From contig JAREIK010002450.1 in NCBI GenBank assembly GCA_029783825.1, positions 2,046,539-2,110,538 of the forward strand: a DNA stretch of 64,000 nt, read 5' to 3'. Source of the DNA: Sapria himalayana (Eukaryota > Streptophyta > Magnoliopsida > Malpighiales > Rafflesiaceae). Position numbers and translations under genes: made by a program. Below, piece after piece: positions 23,701 to 35,964 of this stretch (position 1 is its first letter; each line of letters begins with the position of its first letter). The notes beneath the pieces are model-generated. The model was not told the origin of the DNA. It ran no database searches and was given only the letters and a program-made list of their open reading frames with translations.

Positions 23701-24143
23701 TTTATTTATATAGATTAAAAAAACTTAAACAACTTATTTTTTTTTTAATTTTTTGTAATTTTTAAAAAATATTTCTTGGCAAGCTAGAAATTTGATAGCC
23801 ATCAGAAATAATTTGATGGCTATGGATCTTTTAAGATGAACTTGGCCCATGTGGCCTAGTTTTTTTTCCACCCAACAGGGCATGACCCATGAACCGAGAC
23901 CCACTTGGACATAGTCATGGGTCATCAGACTATTGACCATGCCACTAGGTTAAGCATGCAAGTCATGCCTGGTCCTACACGAGACATGGATGACCCTAGC
24001 CTAGCATGGAATGAGCCGTGACTCAAGATGACATGGTCCAGGACTAGGCATGGTCCTGGACCATGTTGAGCGAGGCCTAACATGGCCAAATTGGGTCGTG
24101 CCTCACGTAGTACCCGAGGTGCCTAGCCCACTTGACACCTTTA
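20710..24143 (-). mobile_element. hAT transposon (3.4 kb) inside LTR-A copy 1
   Basis: The left end reads AAGAGGTGTCAAATGGGC and the right end, reverse-complemented, TAAAGGTGTCAAGTGGGC. These are terminal inverted repeats shared with the three other hAT elements in this window (TAGAGGTGTCAAAxGG). The flanks AAATACTT (20702-20709) and AAGTATTT (24144-24151) match at 6 of 8 positions, a decayed 8-bp duplication. Both ends carry GC-rich subterminal blocks of GGCATG/CATGCC motifs. A degenerate transposase lies on the minus strand. The host LTR is continuous with itself across the insertion when compared with copy 3 near 41060-41100. Confidence 0.8.
21525..23110 (-). pseudogene. hAT transposase remnant
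   Basis: Minus-strand segments in order: a BED-finger-like end (YGTDHLK...DPRQT) near 23040-23110; EGMTKLITTMGLQIKFFEDT and a RVFSIMYAYFQPTLSY block (22814-23026), the region normally reading A..I..H..PF..VE..GF; CLTTHYKYSKKKLYKNIL, then PHDGPCIYESM (22450-22692), the RNase-H-like catalytic region; and STYPMLSKMTRDLLTLLIS near 21545-21600, the C-terminal hAT dimerisation motif (YP.LS.MARDIL..P.S). Multiple stops and frameshifts leave no full reading frame. The same dimerisation block recurs in the hAT at 46380-48608. Confidence 0.75.
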
Positions 24144-24949
24144 AAGTATTTGTACTTTTACTTTTCTCAAATCTAATTATTGAGAACCATACAAGTGAGA
24201 TCAACTGATAGGGTTGTCATTACTTTGTGAGTCATAGCTATTTATGCATGTCATATAGATTACATATCACAATACTTCACCACGATGATATCATTTATAT
24301 ACTAAAGGTGAAACTCTTAGTAGAAGATTATATATAATATCAACATTAATCGAGGATTATTTCTTCTAAGACATGTACAATGAAATGACATGTAAAATTG
24401 TTTGTGCTCTCGGCTTCATGATCACAATACTCATAATGATTAACATACATTAATCTTAAGTTTAATGTATATGTTTGTCTCATGCATTATAGTTAAAAAA
24501 GTTGTCACTGCCTACTATATGCATGAGTGAGCATTATGGTTTATCTATGACCATCCACTATGACAACATGCACAACTCACCAATATTTATAATCCTAATT
24601 CAAGCTCTATTTAATCATAATTTTATCAATTTCCAATCCACAACATATATCAAACACAACCATTAATCAATAAACCATTTATACAACATACAAATCAAAA
24701 TTAAAAAACCCTAGAAATCTAAGATACATATCCTAATTATATTCAATTTTAGTTTATTTCCTAAATCCATTTTTGAAAGGGTTGGTTTGAAAGTCATGCT
24801 CGCAAACTCAGGGTTTATCTTTTATCTTGTACCCCTTGTTTGCTCATTGATCTTTTAGTGAGTGCAAAAATTTTCTTCTAGGATTATTGTTGTGAATTTC
24901 TTTGGTATATAGAAGTGTAGAACAAAAAGTGAAATTGGGAATCTTTGGT

Positions 24950-25760
24950 CTATCTTCTTTTTCTTTTTTATATTTTGTAAATCTGGTACTTATCCAAGTA
25001 GAAAGTCATGGCTTTGAGAAGATACAATGAATTTGGCCTTTGTTATTGAACTTGAGGTAATGGCTCTTGGAAGTTTCTACACTTTTGGATGCTTCCTAGT
25101 ATTTATATTACACTAAGTCAAGGTACTAGAAGGTGTCTGTGACTTTTTCATGTTGACTATGTTACACAAAGTCACAACTTTGTGAATGAGCCATGACTTT
25201 CGTATTTCTTTTGCATCAAATAGTCATGACACTAATAAGTGCCTATGACTTTACTTTTAGCCTCAATCATTCATCATAAGCCATGGTACTAGGAATAGTT
25301 GTGGCTCCGGCCTTGTTCTTTCTTGTCAATCAAATGGCCATGATTCTAAGAAGTGATCATTGGTTTAGACATGGTCTTTCTTGTCAATAAAATAGCTATG
25401 GCATTGGTATATGATCATAGCTTTAGCTTTGGTCTTTCTTTTTTAATCAAATGACCATGATGTTGAGAAGTAGTTATGACCTTGGTAATTAGTCCATACA
25501 TCTAAATCATGATTTTTCTTTTTCTCGAGGGAGAGAGTTACAACCTTGGAATTGGTAACATTCAAGTAATTCCCTATATAAAATTATGTATCCAAAATTC
25601 ATAGTTTTGGATGATACTCATGGCCTTGACCCGAGTATTTATAGTTCTATAATTTTTTATATCTCTAAAGATGCAGCTTTGCAAAAAGGTCATAACTTTA
25701 ACTTGAGAATACAAAGCCTTGATAAAGAGAAAACTGCGATACTAAGAAATGACAATTATT
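24950..25760 (-). repeat. CATGAC/GTCATG degenerate tandem repeat in LTR-A copy 1
   Basis: Imperfect units of about 60-80 bp recur, each carrying a GTCATGAC- or GCCATGAC-type core plus TCTTTCTTGTCAAT-like linkers (for example near 25180, 25230, 25340, 25395 and 25455). Equivalent arrays, in the orientation of their LTR, occur at 29830-30290, 30800-31310 and 45810-46310. It is a structural block of this LTR family. Confidence 0.65.
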
Positions 25761-26200
25761 TTTAGTACTAATAGGGTACTTGGTTGCTGTGACATGAAAT
25801 TAATGTCGTAGCCATTAAATTGTTATGAAATAAATATGACTATGACTCCAAGATAATATCTCAACCAAAAAATAAGTATTACATAATTTAAAACTTGTAC
25901 TAACAAGGTGGTAGAGCTATGATATTCAAATATTTTCATGACTAAATATATAATATATAGAATTTTTTCTAAGAATGGATGCCACAACCTCATTGATGAA
26001 CCCACCTATCACAAAGTCATCAATTTTCTCCAAAAACATAATAATTTCATGAGTATTCATCAAAATCCTTAAAACCTCCTAAGTCTAGAAATTGCTCAAA
26101 ATAATAGCCTATTTCCCTAGTTATACATTATCTAATATCATTCCAAATATACAAAAATATTTGATATTTTACTTACCAAATAATGGACATTCTATAATAA

Positions 26201-27023
26201 AGGGGTATCAAACATATATGTTGATTTTATCAATAATATGTATAAGAGAGTGATGTCTAGAGTAATTTGATTCATTGTGTCACTATACATGAATATGAAC
26301 ACAATAAAATATATATATATATATATATATCTATTAATATTTACATACGTATATATATAGATACACACACACACACATACATATATATAATTGTGTAGAA
26401 TATGTTTACATTCTAGAAAAACATATTTATTGACTTCATTAAACACACATATATAAGTGTGCATGTGTGTGTATACATATATGTATATTCATTCTTCTTC
26501 TACATCATACTCTACAAAATGTAACATAAGAACACCATTCTCAAAGCACTTTTCCATTCACACACTACAAGAACACGAGTGCATTGTGAGCTCAACAAGC
26601 ATTTCTTCAAGTATACTACAAGAGCATGAATTGGCAAAACTACCTGATAAACCATTGGGCCAACACACATTTTCACAAATTTACAAAAGAAACACAATTC
26701 AAACATAAAGCATGATTAGAATCAAGGAGCCAAACCCCAAAATTTTCCTTTTGATAAAAATTTTTTATATGATAAGACTTCCATTGATGATATAAGGAAT
26801 GAAATGATTGCATTGGATGCAAAGAGATAAAAATAGGCATATCAGACTATAAACATGTATATTTCTATCTGTGTACATGGAGAAAGAGATTTACACACAC
26901 ACACATGTGTGTGTGTGTGTGTGTGTGCTTGATTGTGCATATTAGACCTAGATATTCATATATATAAATACACTCACCTGCACACACACACACACATACA
27001 CACACACACGTGTGTGTGTGTGT
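26201..27023. repeat. Microsatellite-rich stretch with duplicated module
   Basis: It holds (TA)n near 26311-26330, (CA)n near 26366-26378 and two palindromic (AC)n-(GT)n tracts (26893-26928 and 26973-27023). The segment 26490-26760 (CATTCTTCTTCTACATCAT, then CATTCACACACTAC and onward) is related to 27870-28110, each placed just after a (TG)n run. Reading frames here are not convincing. Confidence 0.6.
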
Positions 27024-27765
27024 TGTTGGGAAAAATCAAGGCTGAGTATGTAATTTTTCCTTATTCCTCTTGTGCCTAAATAATTCAGCAAGAAATCAAG
27101 CACTCCAACCACAAGAAAAACATTCACAAACGAAGCAATCAACCAAGAAGCAACAAGAAACAAATTTTATAGCGTGGAAAACCCAATTTGGGAAAAATCA
27201 TGGGACCCATAAGCCGCTTTAAAAACACATCAACTATAGCCAACAATGGTATAATCACCAAGTCCTCTCTAGATCACCAAAAATAGAGGCACACCAAAAA
27301 ATTCATCAAGATTACACACACATAATCTTGATACATCAAATATCATCAAGATTAAACTATAATCTTGGCATACAAAGTACAAAGAGAGATTATACTCAAA
27401 AGTAACTGCCAACATTTTATCAACAATTCAATCATCTGAGAGAGAGCTCAGAATTCAATTTCTACCATTCAGAATGAAGCCCAAGGAGTCACGAACTTAC
27501 TGTCAAAATATCACAACGATCCAATAGTGCCTCCGATAAACTTAGTTTTTCTGTGACTGCCCTGTAGAAATTCGAAAAATGAATTTCTCTCTTTTCTCAC
27601 TTTTTTGCGTTTCTTTTTCTTTTGCGTTCCCTCTCTCTTTTCTATTTTTATTCTCTCCTTCCTTTTTTTTAACTGTTGCATTTGGGTCATTTTCCCAAGA
27701 GATGGCTAAGCCAAAGAGATGGCCAAGCCCAAGAGATGGCTAAGCTCACTTGGGCTAGCCCAACA
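27024..27765. mobile_element. Probable solo LTR (742 bp)
   Basis: The segment begins TGTTGGGAAAAA and ends GGGCTAGCCCAACA, so TGTTGGG and CCCAACA form LTR-style inverted ends. The flanks TGTGT (27019-27023) and TATGT (27766-27770) match at 4 of 5 positions, as expected for a retroelement target-site duplication inside a GT repeat. The interior has a pyrimidine-rich tract (about 27575-27670) and a small tandem repeat (AGAGATGGCTAAGCC) near the end. There is no internal region, so it is a solo LTR or a very short element. Confidence 0.65.
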
Positions 27766-28859
27766 TATGTGTCTATTCTATTATTTATATTTATGTTTGT
27801 GAGGGTATATAGTCATATATAATCACATAGTACACACACACACACATGTGTGTGTGTGTGTGTGTACAGTCATTCTTCTCCCCCATGATGCTCTAAAGCA
27901 TTCCACCACAGGCATGCTACTAAAATGTGAGTGTGCTACAAGCTCAATAATGATTTCTTCGAGCGCTCTATAGAAGCATGAGTTGTTGAAACTATTTAAT
28001 ATACCATCAGGTTGGTGCACATTTGTGCAATTCTCAGTGGAAACATGATTCATGAACCAAGCATGATTGGAATCAAAGCAACAAGTATATTTAAGGGTTA
28101 TTCCACTATATTCGTCTCCTATGAAAAAATTCTATGCTACCTAAACCCCTAAAGTTCTCCATTGTTGGAAACTTTTTTCTTGGCAGGCCTTGTATTGATG
28201 CTAAAAAGTGTTAGTAAATTATTAGATTCTAATTATTATGAAAACCACATAAATAAAAACTTTAAATGATAAAATCCACTGGGATCTCAAAAATTCAATG
28301 AAACCAATTATTAAAGAAATTCAAATGTTACCTTTTGTAGATCGAAGATAATATATTTCAAAATACAAATATTTTTTAAAGGTGTCCATACAAATGGTTT
28401 GTGAACTAGGTGAGTGTGCTAGTACCTTACAACAAGTCTTTTACCCACCAAAAGATTAGATTTATCCACTCTATGTGGATTGATCTATTTTCTCTTGAGA
28501 TCTCCATGAAAACTTTCAAAATCTTGCCGAAAAATTATATCTATATTTGCGTCCTTAAGTCTTGAAGTATATCTATATATAGAGCCCATAATTTCATTAA
28601 TTAAAAGAACATTTTTCTTTCTAAAATAGTCATTCCATTCATTTAACAAAAAATCAAAATTTTTTTAATTAAAAAGAAAATCAATAACCCTTATTAAAAG
28701 AAAGTAATTATCTCACTTGTAAAAGAAAGTCACTATCTTCCTTTTTTAAATATCCTCACTTCGATTTAAATAAAATTTCATTAACTATTAATGACTTGGG
28801 ACAATTAATTGGATAGAGAAAGCTTTTAAAGCATTCTATTATAACTCATTCTTGTGTGT
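27766..28859. other. AT-rich DNA with palindromic (AC)n-(GT)n
   Basis: A perfect TACACACA...TGTGTGTA palindrome spans about 27831-27866. 27870-28110 repeats the module of 26490-26760. The rest (28110-28860) shows no recognised gene or domain. Confidence 0.5.
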
Positions 28860-30305
28860 AACTCTATAAGTTCACTTAATGTTAACAGCAAGCGCAAATC
28901 ATATTCCAAGATATCAAGTTATAATTGGTTTCTAATAAGACATTATAACTACTCAAATTAAATGAATTTGATTACTAAATGATTATTATCACAGTATGAA
29001 ATTAGTATTTTGTCACTTGATATCTTGGTTTAGTATCAAGAGGAAATGACTCTCAAAATTGTCACTACCATATAAGACACCTCCACTTGTGTGTGTCTCA
29101 TGACCTACCGATTACCATTCAACACAACCATTGCATAACTTGCATACTATGGTGAAATCCTTAGATTAGATTTTCTACATAACTCCCACATCACTCAAAG
29201 ACTAGTTTTTCTAGAATATTTATAATGAATTACTTTTAAATACATTTATGCTTTCAACTTATTAAGTACAATACTTACAATAATTAAACTTATCTCAATC
29301 TCAGATTTTCATATATAAGTTTATATCACGTGTTAAGATTAGAAAAGTTGCACTTCTTTTTTATCATACCCCATGAGTGTGTCCTGTGACATAAATGTCA
29401 CCTTATACCAAAGCCAATATGTAAAAATCTATGCTATAAGAAAAAATTTAAATTTAAATACTAATTAACATCTAAATCCATCAATATTCAAACCAAAACA
29501 TTATCATAAATATAAATATTATTCATTCACATCATCATAGCACAAGTGTATCAAACTAACCCTAATTTTCAATTTAGCCTGACAATGAAAAAGAATTCAT
29601 GCAAAATATTTAGAGTGACATCTTGTGGAATCAAGGGTTTCCAATGATAGCTTAAATGAGGATCTAAGTTTCAAAACTTAATCCCAAATAATTCTTGGTT
29701 CTGTTCATCATAGATTTTCTCCTAATTGGGGGTTGGAAGTAATGTTGGCTCAAATTTTACATGTTCTTGCCTTGAAGTCCAATTCTTCATCTTTCTCTTT
29801 TGTGAAAAACACTAAGTGTTTCTTTTATATTTCAAGGCTTAATGTGATTTTTAAGCTAGAAGTCACAGTGCTAACTTGATGTCATGACTTTCTTATCTTG
29901 TTTTATCTTATCTTTAGTACAAAAGTCATGGTGGTAGTAATTCCATGATTCATGTAACTCTTTTCTAGAGCATAAATTCAAGGTGGAAAGAATTCCATGT
30001 TTGAGAAAATTTATCTTTAAAACACATAGCTATAGAACTAGAAATGACAATGACTGATATAAATATTCTTTTGAACACAAAGTCATAATGACATATACCG
30101 CAATTAAGAAATTTACTTTATATTATGCAAAGTTAAGGTGATAAAAATGTAGTGACTTAGATATTTATTCTATTGATCAAAAAGTCATGGTGGAAAATAT
30201 TACCATGACTAAGAATCAATTAGCGTTATGTGATTTTTGGTTTTGTATTGTTTAATTATGTTATGGTACCAAAAATATCATAACTTATTATACTAGTAGG
30301 CATGG
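28860..30305 (-). mobile_element. LTR-A copy 4 (partial)
   Basis: The minus strand matches the downstream part of the LTR-A family. Near 29240-29320 a GAGATTGAGATAAGTTTAAT, then GTACTTAATAAG block matches copies 2 and 3, and 29830-30290 is the CATGAC-repeat block. The high-coordinate end (CCTACTAGTA near 30290) matches the sequence before that block in copies 1 and 2. It abuts copy 2, which runs the other way. The low-coordinate limit is a guess. Confidence 0.5.
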
Positions 30306-30309
30306 GGTA

Positions 30310-32830
30310 CTATTTGATATCCCAAATACTAAATAATACTAGTTATTTTGGTAATTATTCATGATATGTTTCTATAAAAAAGAACATTAAATTGAATAAT
30401 TTCACTACATTATAGTTTTGATGAATTTTAATGAATAATAGTGAAATAAAGTTATTTTTATATGGAATAGAGACTCTATAGAATGTTAAAAAAAGTGAAA
30501 ATTCATGTGATGTCATAATATTATTTATGTTATGACTTTGTTATACCTTATTGAGCTTATATGGTAGTTTAAGTATCCATTCTTGGATAAAGCTCTACAC
30601 AAATAGTCATAACAATTTTCATACACCAAGACTATAATACCTCATTTATATAATTATTTTACTATATGATATATTCTTTTTGGTTACGAAACACTGTTGG
30701 AGTCATAACCATACTAGATCATAACATTTTTATGATTGTGACATTACTTCTATATTGTAGCAACCAAATATCCTACTAGTGCTAAAAGTCACAATAACCT
30801 CTAACACTATGGCTTTCTCATTATAGAGCTAACAAATACAAAGAAAAAAGCAGAGCTATTTCCATTGCTATAACTTATCTATAAAAAATTCTAATGAGTA
30901 ATAATTGAGTCATTGCCATTTCTAGGGCTTGACTTTTTTCTCTAGAAAAATGACCAAAGCTGTGGTTCATTCCCATTACCATAACTTAGGATTACAAAAA
31001 CAAAATGCACAAGTCATGGTCATTTTTAACATCATTATATAGTATTACAGAAGTAAAATATGTAGCCATAGTCATTTCTAGTGTCATGCTCATATGATAC
31101 AAGAGAGACCAAAGTTGTAGCCTATTCCCAATGCCACAGCTTTGTGTTCCATATATGAAATATATAGTCACTACTATTCCCAATGCTATGGAAACCTAAA
31201 GCAAGAAAGATACTAAAGCCATGACTCATTCATATAGCCATGACTTTGTTTTACAAAGATAAAAAGGTAAAGTCATGACATTCCTAAAAGTCATGACATT
31301 TAACTTTATTTTTGCATCCAACCGCTCGAGTATAAAAGAACAAAACATGAAATTTTTAAAATAATTCTAGGGTTCAAGAGAAAAAATAAAAATCTAGGGT
31401 CGGGAGCACAATTATGCCTAACCCCAAGAAAGATTAAATAGAAAAGAAAAGACACAAGGAATGAGCATAAACCTTAAGTGAGGGGGCATGAATTCTAACA
31501 CACCCTAGAGGCAAATCCAATGCACATGAACTAGTATTTTGGATTTAGAGTATTATTCCTAGAAAATATTGGGAACCTAAAATTTCATGAGATAATTTCA
31601 AATTATATTGTGTGGATTCCTATGCAATATGAAGCTAATATGAGATCTAAGTTTTGTATAACTTATTCTATATGATATATGCTCGATTACTAAATTTTAA
31701 TATTTAGATTTTATTGTTGTTTGGTTATTAATGGATATGAAAGTTATGCAAAGTTAAAATAAAGGTTTTATTATTGGTGAGTTTTTGCATATTATTGTGA
31801 TAAATAGTGATAGGTAAACTATAAAGCACATTCATGCATAATTGCAGTAATGAAGCAACATCTATTTTGATCATGATGCAAGAGACAAACCTATATGTAA
31901 AAATTCAATATTGAGGTAAGTTTAATCATGTGGGTATGATGCTTATAAAGTTAAAAGAATTAATACTTTTATAAATCAATTCATTATGCATGTCTCAAAA
32001 GAAATAACACTTGATTGATATGAGTATTTTATAGAATACTTTTCTAAGTTTCACCTTTAGAATACAAGTTATATGTCATCGTGATAAAAAGTGATAGATA
32101 GTAATAGATAAGCCTTGAGACAAATGCGAGTAAATAGAACTCATAAGGTGCTGATAGTCTTGTAAATTACTTTTTGTCATATAACTCTATGTGATATTTG
32201 AGGAAAGTGTAAGTGAATTATGTGAGTATGATACTTATAAAGCTAAAAGTGAAAATACCACTACTACCATATTAGTTTTTGTCTATATGACATGTGAGGT
32301 CAAAGAATAAGAATTAACATATGAAATAACAATCAAAGATAGTTGATAAATTACCTAAAAGGTATGAACTTATGGATGACTCGAGTAGAAATAATTTATC
32401 ATTTTGATAGTAAAGTATCAAGAGAACAATTATTAGGGGACCCTCATTAGGAATGGCTTAATAGTTAATTATAATATTATATGCCATTAGGGTACTAGAA
32501 AATTTTTATAAGAGTCTATTATTCATTCTATAAGCAAGCATATTAATATTCAAACTATTTAAATAAGCCATAATGCGTAATAGAATGGACCAATTCTAAA
32601 ATCTAAGAGTAATAATTGACTTATTCTTCCAACTAGAGTAATAAATGACTATTTTATTGGTTGATTAATCTACCTACATAATTTATGTGAGATCTATAAA
32701 AGTCTATTTTACTACCTATATTAATTGTATATTTTCAAAATTAGTTGGATGAGAAATTCTCACCTGATGAGATTTTGGGATTTTATCTAACCCTAAAAAT
32801 TATTCTTCATAATAAAGTTACAATAAGTTT
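30310..32830 (+). mobile_element. LTR-A copy 2, 5' LTR
   Basis: This is the least interrupted copy. The order is a start block (30310-30620), a block with ACCAAATATCCTACTAGTGC (30620-30800), CATGAC repeats (30800-31310), a TATA-like site at 31331, and a long downstream block that twice contains a GTAAGT..ATGTG(A/G)GTATGAT(A/G)CTTATAAAG motif (near 31915 and 32210). It ends before the primer-binding site at 32832. Every block has a counterpart in copies 1 and 3. Confidence 0.65.
31331..31338 (+). promoter_or_regulatory. TATA-like box in LTR-A
   Basis: TATAAAAG lies about 1 kb into the LTR, just after the CATGAC repeats, a plausible place for the U3 promoter. Inference from sequence only. Confidence 0.4.
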
Positions 32831-32831
32831 T

Positions 32832-32850
32832 TGGTTTAATTGCTAGGAAT
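32832..32850 (+). other. Primer-binding site of LTR-A copy 2
   Basis: TGGTTTAATTGCTAGGAAT is a decayed tRNA-Asp-type site (TGGCGCCGTTGCCGGGGAT). The leader that follows (GTAACTATCATTGAAAAATG, then TAGTTC, then TTTTAGTAGTTTG) matches the leaders of copies 1 and 3, which supports the placement. Confidence 0.55.
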
Positions 32851-35605
32851 TATTACTTTGGTTAGTCATATTTAGTTGAAGTAACTATCATTGAAAAATG
32901 ATAGTTCTATTTTTAGTAGTTTGAATATCAATTATGTAGGTTGATTTGCTTAACTATCTTAACTAGAGTAGTTCTATTTAGTTATTGTAACTATCTTAAA
33001 TTTGTGTCTCAATTTGTATTGCTTGACTTGTATTACTATTTATATCTTTTATTTTAGTATTTTTAGCCATAATCAACTGAGCGAAACTTTTAGATTGAGT
33101 TATTATCCCAAAACTCTTGGATTGAGCTATTACCTCAAAACTCAAAAAGTGAGAAAATAAAAAGATAACTTCAAAAGTAGAAGATGAACATGCAATACCT
33201 AATGGTGAATTGAATCACTTATATTATTAGAACATATTAAGCTATGAAGATGTGAGATATAGAAGCCGTGAAGAAATTTTATTTGATAAAAAGAGCAAAT
33301 ATAGTAGTAGAAGAGCGAAACTATTATTAAGGTCAAGGAAGTCAAAGGAGCTACAACACATCATATAATATCATGCCCAAAACAAAAAAAGAAAGATTTG
33401 AAAATTCAATACGGAAGATCTATGAGGAAACTATCATTAAGGTAGTCTTCTATATGATATTGTTGGCTGACATGTAAAATACATGGAGAAATTTCTTTAT
33501 AAAAGTTACATACAAAGTGAATGCTTTATAAAAAGTCTAGCTATGGATGTTAAATATAATACTACTTGAGAGTCAACCCAAGATGTTTGTTATTGTTGCA
33601 TGATGAAGAATTTTGTGGTTATTTGTTGTATATGCACTTCACCTAATACTCATACACAATAAAAATTCACATAGGGATGAATCACAGATTCAAACCTATC
33701 TATGATTTTAACAAAATCAGACTTAAAGCCATGACTATTGATCATCTCTATGATATGCAAAAAAAAAGTGCAAAGTCACATTGCTATTTAAACAGAGCCG
33801 CATAGAAAAAAAATCTTAGAAATCCCAAACCATTCTTTCTCTCTTGACGCTCAAAGTTCAAAGCTCCAACACCATGAAACCAAAATGAAACCGTGAAGGA
33901 GGGATCTCAATCAAAGCAATGGGAAAAGAGTGGCACTATAGAGATGAGTAGCAGGGTTAAAGAAAAGTTGCCATGGTCCAGGACCTCTGAAGTTCCATAG
34001 AGAGTCACGGGACACATGGTGACTTTTTTATTGAAAACTAATAGAAAATAGATGGTTTTAGTTCTTTCCAAAAAAAGATTTATACAAGAGCAAGGTTTCA
34101 TGGAGTTTATTCCCCCTTTCAAAAAGATGATGGAAAAGAAGAATTGAAGTTTATTTTGTACTTATAAAGAAAGGAGATATGCATCAGTTAAATGAGAATT
34201 CTATACCAATCTTAAAGATCAAGAAGAAAAGAATTGCTTTGTGAGAGAAAATTGGTTACATTTTGACAGAAAGATTATTAATGTGACACTTGGATTGTAA
34301 GGGGCTAGGAATATTATACCCTTCAAATCAATAAAAAGCAACTCAATTTCAAAGCAATTATGAAGAGGCCGATGGATAGAAAAGGAGAATGAAGAGTAAC
34401 TTTATAAAGTGTGTATATATGAATTTTTGATGCATAGAGGTGACATATATTAATTTTATGCACAGAGGTGTATAAAGTCTTACTATATTTTATTTGTTTT
34501 TTGTTGCTGACACAACATGTCTAAACTATCATACAAGATATGGAAATCATGCTTTATGCCCTAGTAACTAGTTGTAGATTTGATGTGAGAAAAATACTTG
34601 AAAAGTCCATTCTCAATTATTAAAAAGATGAATTTTCTTAGCAAATAATTTAATATTTCTTGATTATATTATTATGCTAGGCCGAGAAAGTCCCTCATAA
34701 TATTTTTGAGCATTAAAAGAAGGCTCAAAGAAGATATGAATAGAAAGAAGACAATTCTAAAAGGGGAAGAAACAAAAAATATTGGGCAAGAAAAATTGTG
34801 ATTTACCAAAGTTGGTGTAGAAGCCATAGAAAGAATACAGAGAATCTAAGAAGAAGAAGAGACCCACATTGAGCATTCTTTATCTCCATAAAATATATAT
34901 TGGGTAATATTTTTTGTATTTTGAAAAATATATAACTAAAAGATGAAAAGAGGGAGGAACACTTGAAAAGTGAGATCCAAATCCTTCCATATAACAATAA
35001 TATAGGAAGCTATAAAATAAGATGCAATGTAAGAAGTAAACCTCTAGGAGAAAAAGTTATTAATTGTGGTGACCCAAAAAATTTAGATAAGTGGAGACAA
35101 AGGTATTAGGCAGTGTCGAATCATTTGAGAAACTTCATGAAACCTTTACAATGAATTGGAAGAAAACTTTGGCAACATGAGACGGAACTATCAGAGAAGA
35201 CATGCAATATCAAGAGAATTAGTAGACAAAGGAATTGTGAAAAATAGAGTGTAAATTAGAAAACATTTTATTTTGAAATGTGATATTTTGAAGGCATACT
35301 AATTTTTATCAAGAGAAGATAGTAGGCATTGTGTGATATTAGCACAAAGATATTGGATTGGGTAGCAACCAACAAAGAAAAAATTTGGAGGGACCATTCA
35401 CTTCTATGCCACAACTTGATCATTCTAGAGTAGAATTTTCCATTTAGAAGTTTGATCCAAATAGAAAGTCTACTACCAACATTCCCCTCCTCATTGACTT
35501 GATATGTTTTTTTGTTGGTTTTTTTTCATGGATATTATGGTGTTGTAATCCTAATATGTTGTTGTTGTTGTTTGTAGTTGGTAAAATGTATAATTTTTTA
35601 TTTAT
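32851..35605 (+). mobile_element. Internal region of LTR-A copy 2, mostly non-coding
   Basis: The leader and the gag start (near 33070-33160, GAGCGAAACTTTTAGATTGAG and a local repeat of it) match the other copies. The rest shows no gag, protease or RT that I can recognise. The length of 2.75 kb and the lack of coding suggest a deleted, non-autonomous derivative. A (TTG)n run at 35558-35570 could be the 3' tail of a LINE-like insertion. Confidence 0.45.
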
Positions 35606-35614
35606 AAAGGGGAG
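35606..35614 (+). other. Polypurine tract of LTR-A copy 2
   Basis: AAAGGGGAG lies directly before sequence matching the start of LTR-A (35616-35960), as expected for the site priming plus-strand DNA synthesis. Confidence 0.55.
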
Positions 35615-35615
35615 T

Positions 35616-35962
35616 AATTTCTTGGTGACAAGATATCACTTTAGTGTGTGAGTTTATTTTGTATCTTAAATACCAAATAATACTAGTCATTTTTAGTAAT
35701 TATTAATATTATTTTTGTATAGAAAAGAGCTTTAAATAAAATATTTTCACTAAATTGTACTTTTGATGAATTATGATAAATATTAGTGAAATTGAGTGAT
35801 TTTTGTGTGAAATAGAAACTTGATGGATTGTTGAGAAAGATCAGAGCAAAAAGTCATTTAAAGTTATAGTATTCATTATATTGCAACATTATTATAACTC
35901 ATTAAGTTAATAAAATAATTTTGGCATCCATTCTTGTTTGAAGCTCTTCATGACAATCTTTG
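35616..35962 (+). mobile_element. Start of 3' LTR of LTR-A copy 2, truncated
   Basis: The segment containing AAATACCAAATAATACTAG, TTTTGATGAATT and GGCATCCATTCTTG matches 30310-30600. It stops at SINE sequence near 35965, and the remainder of the LTR is not found to the right. Confidence 0.6.
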
Positions 35963-35964
35963 TA

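Larger units (their letters stand above)
19792..26200 (-). mobile_element. LTR-A copy 1 (Athila/Tat-like), split by two insertions
   Basis: Read on the minus strand, this LTR runs from about 26200 to 19792. It contains a start block (about 26200-25980, CCATTATTTGG.., GGCATCCATTCTT), a CATGAC-repeat block (about 25760-24950), then a downstream block to the primer-binding site. It is interrupted by a hAT element (20710-24143) and a 336-bp insertion (20230-20565). Removing both leaves about 2.6 kb, matching copy 2 (30310-32830) and the rebuilt copy 3 (40477-49200). Segment order is the same in all three. Ends are approximate. Confidence 0.65.

Noticed and set aside
24950..25760. CRISPR-like regularly spaced repeats
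   Set aside because: Units are degenerate, spacing irregular, and the array belongs to a eukaryotic LTR present in four copies.
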